Part shown: in pieces, positions 1-5,532 of the stretch | Layout: every line of letters begins with the position of its first letter | Position numbering within the stretch: the stretch's first letter is position 1 | Assembly: GCA_009775355.1 (NCBI GenBank) | Contig: VSPN01000057.1 | Location: 1 to 12,139, forward strand | Origin: Muribaculaceae bacterium | GTDB taxonomy: Bacteria; Bacteroidota; Bacteroidia; Bacteroidales; Muribaculaceae | Length of the DNA stretch: 12,139 nucleotides | Direction: 5' to 3' | Program-made: the position numbers and the translations under genes | Notes under the pieces: generated by a model | What the model was told of the DNA's origin: nothing | The model's input: only the letters and a program-made list of their open reading frames with translations | The model's database searches: none

Positions 1-54
1 CAAAGTCCCTCCGGACTTTGAACACATATTAACAATTAACAATACAAATCCCAG
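1..54. repeat. Hairpin plus TTAACAA-type tandem repeat, REP- or element-end-like
   Basis: Positions 1-20 form a perfect inverted repeat with 8-nt arms (CAAAGTCC / GGACTTTG) and a 4-nt loop. Positions 28-41 hold two exact tandem copies of ATTAACA, followed by AT. Together with the sequence at 44-78 this fills the gap between the window edge and the broken end of trkH. A short palindrome beside AT-rich direct repeats suggests a dispersed intergenic repeat (REP- or MITE-like), but only one copy is visible here. On the minus strand the hairpin could also act as a transcription terminator for the dxs operon; whether a T-run follows it cannot be seen, because the window ends there. Confidence 0.5.
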
Positions 55-777
55 TCAAGATTTTTCAGGACGGGACAACATTGTGGAGAGACCATAGCAG
101 AATGCATCATAGTAATCCATGCCTGAGAATGACAACAATATGATAAGAACGAGTGTAAGTATGGCGTAGACTCCCCACAGCCCCTTGGCCGTATAGCTGA
201 CCCGCGGTCTCAGCTTGTCATGTGTGATTCCAGTCACCTCTGCGTTGAACATCTGCATTCCTCCCGACGTATTCAGCATCGGTACCACGGCAAGAGTAAA
301 CAGAATGATTCCGAGTCCTCCGATCCATTGAGTGATGCAGCGCCACACAAGTATCGATTTGGGAACATCTGAAAGAGAAGGCAGCACAGACGCTCCGGTG
401 GTAGTGAATCCGCTCATTGTCTCGAAGAATGCATCTGTCACCGACATGTGAGTGCCGTAAAAAATAAACGGAAGCATGCCGAATAAAGAGAGAATGATCC
501 AAGTTGAACCTGTCAGCAGAATAGCCTCACGCTTCCCCATATCTCTTGACTTAGGCTTAAGCAGAGTCATAAGCGCTCCGCAGCCGCCAGTGATGCAGAT
601 ACACACAAGGAAAGGCATGAAGCTTTCATTTTCATTAATCAATGCAACCGCACATGGAAGCACCATGAAGACTGCCTCTATCATAAGAAGCCATCCGACA
701 ACCCTCAACAACATGAGAATGTTGATGTATGATCTGTGTCGCTGATATAAAGGCATATACTGATTTGTGTTAGGCAA
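55..777 (-). pseudogene. trkH: TrkH potassium channel subunit, truncated after the first half
   Basis: TrkH forms the membrane pore of the Trk K+ uptake system and works with TrkA. From the TTG at 777 this frame gives 240 residues; family members have about 480. Visible helices lie near residues 18-46, 53-73, 83-108, 143-168 and 200-218. The first pore loop is intact (MSGFTTTGAS, TTTG at 125-128), followed by the typical WR..QWIGGLGII segment. The protein then reads YDAFCYGLSTM (to residue 233) and changes to LSRPEKS-stop, where the family continues with a second filter loop of STGGFS type. No other frame downstream resumes TrkH. Pore loops 2-4 are therefore missing and the product is unlikely to conduct K+. 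An ATG at 756 (233 residues) is an alternative start and is equally plausible. TrkA stops 2 nt before the TTG. Gene identity is confident; the cause of truncation (insertion, rearrangement or assembly join) is inferred. Confidence 0.85.
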
Positions 778-779
778 GG

Positions 780-2114
780 TCAGTTAAACCATTTTTCTAT
801 CTTCTGGATTGTTCCCATAAGGGAGAAAACCACAACGTAGTCGCCGGCCACGATGTGGGTGTTACCGTTCACAAGCATAACTTCGTTGTTGCGCACCATG
901 GCGGCAAGAGTCATTCCGAATGGCAGGTTTAGGTCTTTGACCGGGCTTCGGGTTATTTTTGCCCCTTTCTTGACGTATATCTCCGCAACCTCGGCATCTG
1001 CCAGAGCGAAGAAACGTGAATTGCTTTCATCTGCGTCAAGCAGTATCTTGTAAATGCGGCTTGAGGCAAGCAGTTTCTTGTTGATGGTGTTGCCTATGTT
1101 CAGATTCTCGGCGAGTCCGAGAAACTGCAGATTCTCGACGTCTGCAATAGTTTTTGGGACTCCGAACTCCTTTGCCGTGAGACATGTGAGAATATTGGTC
1201 TCCGATGACTCGGTCAATGCGAGAAAAGCGTCATATTGATATATGTTGTTTTCTCGAAGAACCTCTATGTCCCGGCCGTCTCCATAAACGATCTCACAAT
1301 CCGGAAGCTCGGTGGCGAGCCGTTCGCATACTGACATGTCGGTCTCGAGGATCTTGATGTGGAATTTATCATGATAAAGGGTTGCGAATCTTTTCGCTAT
1401 TCTGCTGCCGCCCATTATCAAGGCTTTTTTGATCACTTTTTTAGTTTTTCCGCATAGTTCTCTTACCTGCTGGATATAAGGCGGGGTCGTGATGAAATAT
1501 ACCACATCGTCGGTAAAGATCTCGTCATTACCATTGGGAATGATTGTCTCGTTGTTGCGTTTGATGGCCGCTATATGGAAATCATGTGTTGTCACCGGCA
1601 GATCCTTCAGTTTCACATTCAGCAACACTGAGTTGGAATGGATTTTCACGCCGATAAGCAAAAGTTCTCCATTGTGGAGTTCTCCCCAGTATCTTGCCCA
1701 GTTATGAGTGAGCGACAACGCGATGTCATTTGCAGCGAGATGCTCGGGATAAATGACAAAGTCTATTCCGAGCTCCCTGATGAGCTGCCTGTTTTCCGGA
1801 ATGAGGAACTCACTGTTGTCTATCCGGGCAACAGTCTTTTTGGCCCCCATCTTTTTTGCAATCGCGCAACTTGCAAGGTTTCTTGTCTCAAACGGCGTCA
1901 CTGCAATGTAAAGATCAGTGTCATGCACACCGACTTCACGAAGACTCTCGAATGAAGACGTAGAGCCGTTCCATGTCATGAGATTGTAATTTGAATCTAT
2001 GACGTCAAGTTTGGTCTGATCGTTATCGATCAGAGTGATGTCCTGATTTTCTTTGGACAGCATCTTGGCAAGATGCGTGCCGACCTCGCCAGCTCCGGCA
2101 ATTATGATTTTCAT
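780..2114 (-). CDS. trkA: Trk system potassium uptake regulatory protein TrkA
   Basis: TrkA is the peripheral cytoplasmic subunit that binds NAD(H)/nucleotides and gates the TrkH K+ channel. The 444-residue product has the usual duplicated layout: a Rossmann RCK_N domain starting MKIIIAGAGEVG (GxGxxG with acidic DND at the end of beta-2), an RCK_C/TrkA_C domain around 130-215, a second RCK_N from about residue 229 (ALIMGGSRIAK, a degenerate glycine motif with Ala in the last position) and a second RCK_C at about 360-444. The length is normal for the family. Its ATG overlaps the dxs stop by 4 nt (ATGA at 2111-2114), implying translational coupling, and trkH follows immediately. Because the adjacent trkH is broken, this TrkA would need another TrkH/KtrB-type partner elsewhere in the genome or be orphaned. 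Confidence 0.95.
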   Translation of the reverse strand: MKIIIAGAGEVGTHLAKMLSKENQDITLIDNDQTKLDVIDSNYNLMTWNGSTSSFESLREVGVHDTDLYIAVTPFETRNLASCAIAKKMGAKKTVARIDNSEFLIPENRQLIRELGIDFVIYPEHLAANDIALSLTHNWARYWGELHNGELLLIGVKIHSNSVLLNVKLKDLPVTTHDFHIAAIKRNNETIIPNGNDEIFTDDVVYFITTPPYIQQVRELCGKTKKVIKKALIMGGSRIAKRFATLYHDKFHIKILETDMSVCERLATELPDCEIVYGDGRDIEVLRENNIYQYDAFLALTESSETNILTCLTAKEFGVPKTIADVENLQFLGLAENLNIGNTINKKLLASSRIYKILLDADESNSRFFALADAEVAEIYVKKGAKITRSPVKDLNLPFGMTLAAMVRNNEVMLVNGNTHIVAGDYVVVFSLMGTIQKIEKWFN

Positions 2115-4093
2115 AAGTCGGGGGTGTGTTGGTTCTTATGGCAGTCTGACTGTGAAAGCTCATTATGCAGAGCGCATATCGCATCATGGATGCCATTGGA
2201 GTCAAATCCGCAGTCCGCTCTAAGTTCGCCGACAGATCCCTGATATATCCAATTGTCGGGAATTCCAAGATTGACAACCCGGATAGTTTTCCCGTTCTGT
2301 CCCAACCACTGGTCGACCGCAGATCCGAACCCTCCCGACACACATCCGTCTTCCACAGTCACAATGCCCTGATATCTTTCGGAAACATGACTCAGGACCT
2401 CTGTGTCGAGCGGCTTGATCCAGACCATATCGTAATGGTCTGCGGACAATCCGTCTGATTTCAGACGTTCTATGGCTTTGATGACTTCGAATCCGACGGG
2501 CCCGACTGAAAGTACTGCGATTCTTGAGTCAGGCGATTCTGCAAGTTTCCTTGATCTGCCGGGTTCGATTTTTGCAAAAGGAGTCTTCCATATGCAAGTA
2601 TCGGCTTTCCCTCGTGGATATCTGATTGCGAGCGGCCCATTCCAGTCAAGAGAGGAATACATTATATTTCTCAGGGTCTCGCAATCCATTGGAGCCGCCA
2701 CCTTGAGGCCTGGAATGATTCTCAGATATGACATGTCGAAGACGCCGTGATGAGTCACACCGTCCTCTCCGACTAATCCTGCGCGGTCAATGCATAAAGT
2801 CACCGGCAGATTCTGTATCGCTACATCGTGAATGATGTTGTCAAATCCACGCTGAAGGAATGACGAGTAGATGGCCACGAACGGTCTCTTGCCAGCGGCC
2901 GCCAGACCGCCTGCGAATGTTATGGCATGGCCTTCCGATATGCCGACGTCGAACATTCTGTTGGGATAACAGTTCATTTTGTTCATGGATGTACCTGTAG
3001 GCATAGCCGCCGTAATGCCAACGATCGACTCGTTCTTGCCGGCAAGTTCCACAAGAGTATTTCCGAAAACATCCTGCCATAATGGCAATCGGTCGCCCAT
3101 CGAGGTTTCCGAGAGTCTCTTTGCGGTTGCCGGGTCGAATTTTCCGGGAGCATGCCACGGCGCGGGATTGTTTTCTGCGGCGGGAAAACCTTTTCCTTTA
3201 CGAGTATGGAGATGCAGGATTCTTGGTCCCTTCATCTCTTTAATGTCCTGAAGGATCTTTACAATTTTTGTGACGTCATTGCCGTTGAACGGCCCGAAAT
3301 AACGTATGTTGAGCCCTTCAAAAATGTTCTGCTGGCGTGCTACCAGTGATTTGAGAGCATTGTTGAAGCGCAAAACGCGACCTTTGCCCTTATCTTCAAT
3401 CAGTCCCCATTTTCTGAACAGCCCATATAATTTGAACCGCAGTCTGTTGTATCCTGCAGAAGTAGACATCTCGGAAAGATACCGATGCAGGGCACCGACG
3501 TTGTCATCAATCGACATTTCATTGTCGTTGAGTATTATAAGAAGATTGTTGGGATTTTGAGACGCATTGTTAAGGCCTTCAAATGCAAGACCGTTGCTTA
3601 TGGAAGCGTCGCCGATGAGTGCTACGGTTTTTCTGTTTTCCTCTCCGGGCGTGTTCATGTCGGCTATTGCCATTCCGAGAGCGGCAGAAATTGAATTGCC
3701 CGCATGTCCGCAGACAAATGAATCATACTCACTTTCGAAGGGGAACGGAAAGCCGCTTATGCCGTTTTTCTTTCTTTGGGTCAGAAATGCCTCGTAGCGT
3801 CCGGTGAGCAATTTGTGGGAATAAGCCTGATGTCCTACATCAAAAACAATTCTGTCGCGCGGCGTATCAAACACATAATGCAACGCCACGATTATATCGA
3901 CAGCTCCCATGCTTGATCCAAAGTGTCCCGGATTTACAGACAGGCAAGAGATCAGGTATTCTCTTATCTCATCGCACAGGAAAGGCAATTGTACGATGCT
4001 CAGCTTTTTGAGGTCGGCAGGAGACTTTATGCCCGATAGCAGCGGATACTGTTGCTGTCCTATTGCTGTTTTATCTTTCTGTTCCTGAATCAT
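2111..4093 (-). CDS. dxs: 1-deoxy-D-xylulose-5-phosphate synthase
   Basis: DXS condenses pyruvate and glyceraldehyde 3-phosphate into DXP using thiamine diphosphate. This is the first step of the MEP isoprenoid pathway and also supplies thiamine and pyridoxal precursors. The 660-residue protein has all three transketolase-like parts. The ThDP/Mg2+ motif runs from GDAS (D162) to the conserved Asn about 29 residues later (LNDNEMS, N191). The substrate-side segments GHQAYSHKLLTGR and CGHAGNSIS are present. The pyrimidine-domain catalytic Glu lies in ISEGHA (E387), followed by DRAGLVGEDGVTHHG. A C-terminal transketolase domain closes the protein. It is slightly longer than the usual 620-640. GDA in place of the textbook GDG does not look like damage. 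The start at 4093 overlaps the stop of the upstream small gene by 4 nt (ATGA), and the stop overlaps the trkA ATG in the same way, so it is the core of a coupled operon. Confidence 0.96.
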   Translation of the reverse strand: MIQEQKDKTAIGQQQYPLLSGIKSPADLKKLSIVQLPFLCDEIREYLISCLSVNPGHFGSSMGAVDIIVALHYVFDTPRDRIVFDVGHQAYSHKLLTGRYEAFLTQRKKNGISGFPFPFESEYDSFVCGHAGNSISAALGMAIADMNTPGEENRKTVALIGDASISNGLAFEGLNNASQNPNNLLIILNDNEMSIDDNVGALHRYLSEMSTSAGYNRLRFKLYGLFRKWGLIEDKGKGRVLRFNNALKSLVARQQNIFEGLNIRYFGPFNGNDVTKIVKILQDIKEMKGPRILHLHTRKGKGFPAAENNPAPWHAPGKFDPATAKRLSETSMGDRLPLWQDVFGNTLVELAGKNESIVGITAAMPTGTSMNKMNCYPNRMFDVGISEGHAITFAGGLAAAGKRPFVAIYSSFLQRGFDNIIHDVAIQNLPVTLCIDRAGLVGEDGVTHHGVFDMSYLRIIPGLKVAAPMDCETLRNIMYSSLDWNGPLAIRYPRGKADTCIWKTPFAKIEPGRSRKLAESPDSRIAVLSVGPVGFEVIKAIERLKSDGLSADHYDMVWIKPLDTEVLSHVSERYQGIVTVEDGCVSGGFGSAVDQWLGQNGKTIRVVNLGIPDNWIYQGSVGELRADCGFDSNGIHDAICALHNELSQSDCHKNQHTPDL

Positions 4094-4275
4094 TTTTTAC
4101 TATTTTTCGCACCAATCCCATATTTCTTCAATAGCGGGACAAAAATTATCACTGCGGTCATGGCCAGCAGCAGCAAATTCTTGAGTGTCACGCCTCCATA
4201 TGCAAGTAGCATCCATGCGAGCCAGAGCCACACCATGAAGAGAAGCGCGAGACCTATGATAGCGGTAGATTTCAT
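4090..4275 (-). CDS. Small two-helix membrane protein upstream of dxs (hypothetical)
   Basis: The 61-residue product starts MKSTAIIGLALLFMVWLWLAW and is mostly hydrophobic. It has two predicted helices (about residues 5-26 and 31-50) separated by a short YGGVTLKN turn, and a basic tail (KKYG...KNSKK). By the positive-inside rule the tail is probably cytoplasmic. No family or function is recognised. I chose ATG 4275 rather than the in-frame ATG at 4305 because a -7-like promoter element (4290-4283) lies between the two, which would make the upstream start untranscribed. Its TGA overlaps the dxs ATG (ATGA, 4090-4093), which strongly supports it being a real translated gene coupled to dxs. A role in membrane or isoprenoid physiology would be guesswork. 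Confidence 0.72.
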   Translation of the reverse strand: MKSTAIIGLALLFMVWLWLAWMLLAYGGVTLKNLLLLAMTAVIIFVPLLKKYGIGAKNSKK

Positions 4276-4282
4276 CAAGATG

Positions 4283-4290
4283 CGAAGATA
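4283..4290 (-). promoter_or_regulatory. Probable -7 element of the small ORF-dxs-trkA-trkH operon
   Basis: On the minus strand the octamer TATCTTCG matches the Bacteroidota -7 consensus TAnnTTTG at all but one fixed position. No good TTTG lies about 20 bp upstream (the tetramer there is AACG), so the -33 box is weak. A run of nine T on the minus strand (4301-4293) lies just upstream. The ATG at 4275 begins 8 nt downstream of the element, so the transcript would be leaderless or have only a few leader bases. Confidence 0.45.
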
Positions 4291-4361
4291 ACAAAAAAAA
4301 ATCAACCAATCGTTCTTGAAAGGACATTAATTGCCTCCCGATGCAAATATTATTCAGATTA

Positions 4362-4393
4362 TTTCATTTATTCGTAAAAAATGAGTAAATTTG
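4362..4393 (+). promoter_or_regulatory. Bacteroidota-type promoter of the L,D-transpeptidase gene
   Basis: TAAATTTG at 4386-4393 is a perfect TAnnTTTG -7 box. TTTC at 4362-4365, 20 bp upstream, is a one-mismatch -33 box. The coding start is at 4424, leaving a leader of roughly 25 nt without an obvious Shine-Dalgarno, as is normal in this phylum. The promoter is divergent from that of the dxs operon within the 148-nt intergenic region. Confidence 0.7.
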
Positions 4394-4423
4394 CATTTTA
4401 CAATAGACCAGTTAAAATAGAAA

Positions 4424-5428
4424 ATGAAATCACGGTTCTATCTATACAATTTTGCCAAATTATCATATCTGTTTTTATTTATTGGGGTTGCAGGATGCTC
4501 CGGCAACTATCGTCACCATAAGGAGTCGTCACAAGACTCCGCAGCTGTTGTGATTTCAGAAGGCAAGGAGACAGACGCACCGGTGGGGGAGTCGGCTTCT
4601 CGACCAGGGGATCCGGATTATCATTTTGAAGACGGCTCATCTATATCGGCCTACCTTGATACTTGCCGTCACTCATCACAGTATTCTGGAGGCATCCTTC
4701 CTGTAATTGCAAGAGAGGTGCCGGAATACGCGGAGAAACTCATTGCCAACAGATATGACAGTTTTATAATTGTTGACAAGGCCAGCATGAGGGTGATTCT
4801 TTATGACAGATACGGCAATGTAAAGAAAGCATATGACATGGCATGTGCCAAAAACTATGGAACCAAACATAAGAAAGCCGATTCTCGCACGCCGGAAGGT
4901 TTTTTTGAAGTTGAGGGAATATATAACAGTACGGATTGGCTTTACACTGATGATGACGGTGTCACTTCAAAAAAGAAAGGCCAGTTCGGGCCGAGATTCA
5001 TAAGGTTGAAAATACCTGTCACAAGCCAGATAGGCATTCATGGAACATGCTCTCCATGGTCAATAGGCCATCGTGCGAGTCACGGATGTATCAGACTGAC
5101 CAATGACAACATAATGGAGCTTGTGGAACTCGTAGAACCGGGAATGCCGGTAATAGTATTGCCCGGAAAAAGAGACAGAGCTGTCAACCGCGAGGAGGGG
5201 TGTTTCGTTCCTTATTTCCCGACAGAAGAAAAATACGCGATGACTGAAAAGGAAAAGTCTTTGCCTTATTTGAAACCGAAGAAGGATAATGTAAAAACTC
5301 AACCTGATTCAGTAAATTCGGTCTCCGAGATATCCGCAGACAGTGTGGCGAATATCATTGAATCAGGAGTCGGCATAGAGACTCTGGATACTGTCAAGGA
5401 AAATGGATTGCCCAATGACTCAGTATGA
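4424..5428 (+). CDS. Lipoprotein L,D-transpeptidase (YkuD domain)
   Basis: YkuD-family enzymes use a catalytic cysteine to form 3-3 cross-links in peptidoglycan or attach proteins to it. The 334-residue protein has a hydrophobic N-terminal signal and a lipobox ending VAGC (C25), so it is probably a lipoprotein facing the periplasm. A polar linker (about 26-75) precedes the catalytic domain (about 107-250), which starts YDSFIIVDKASMRVILYDR. The signature HGT...SIGHRASHGCIRL contains H206, H220 and C222, the expected catalytic set. From about residue 263 a charged, low-complexity tail runs to the end and contains DSV three times (at 295, 306 and the last three residues). It stands alone between two promoters and is probably monocistronic. 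The fold assignment is secure; whether it cross-links peptidoglycan or does another YkuD reaction is not shown by the sequence. Confidence 0.92.
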   Translation: MKSRFYLYNFAKLSYLFLFIGVAGCSGNYRHHKESSQDSAAVVISEGKETDAPVGESASRPGDPDYHFEDGSSISAYLDTCRHSSQYSGGILPVIAREVPEYAEKLIANRYDSFIIVDKASMRVILYDRYGNVKKAYDMACAKNYGTKHKKADSRTPEGFFEVEGIYNSTDWLYTDDDGVTSKKKGQFGPRFIRLKIPVTSQIGIHGTCSPWSIGHRASHGCIRLTNDNIMELVELVEPGMPVIVLPGKRDRAVNREEGCFVPYFPTEEKYAMTEKEKSLPYLKPKKDNVKTQPDSVNSVSEISADSVANIIESGVGIETLDTVKENGLPNDSV

Positions 5429-5431
5429 GTC
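5417..5431 (+). other. Short perfect hairpin across the L,D-transpeptidase stop codon
   Basis: GACTCA (5417-5422) and TGAGTC (5426-5431) are exact inverted repeats separated by 3 nt, and the TGA stop sits in the second arm. No T-run follows, so it is not a standard intrinsic terminator. It could affect termination or mRNA decay, or be chance. Confidence 0.3.
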
Positions 5432-5472
5432 GTGCTCATGCATGGCGGGTGTGTGAATTAATGTTGAAAATA

Positions 5473-5504
5473 TTCGATTGAGACGGAATATTTTTGTACC
5501 TTTG
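5473..5504 (+). promoter_or_regulatory. Bacteroidota-type promoter of ftsK and downstream genes
   Basis: TACCTTTG at 5497-5504 is a perfect TAnnTTTG -7 box. TTCG at 5473-5476, 20 bp upstream, is a one-mismatch -33 box. The ftsK ATG lies 28 nt downstream. This is the only clear promoter found ahead of the ftsK-lolA-trxB-deaminase-protease run. Confidence 0.72.
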
Positions 5505-5532
5505 TGCTGTCAAAATTTTGTAAAACACTCGA

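Noticed and set aside
2023..2343. 106-residue minus-strand frame spanning the dxs/trkA junction
   Set aside because: It lies out of frame within two well-conserved genes on the same strand and has no domain character.
3605..3616. GDA instead of GDG in the DXS thiamine motif
   Set aside because: The metal-binding Asp and the Asn 29 residues later are present, and I believe Bacteroidota DXS proteins commonly carry Ala here, so it is not evidence of an inactive enzyme.
4276..4305. 71-residue version of the small membrane protein (and a 75-residue overlapping frame on the same strand)
   Set aside because: The extra N-terminus would lie upstream of, and across, the predicted -7 element. The other frame has no membrane or domain character and lacks the stop/start coupling to dxs.
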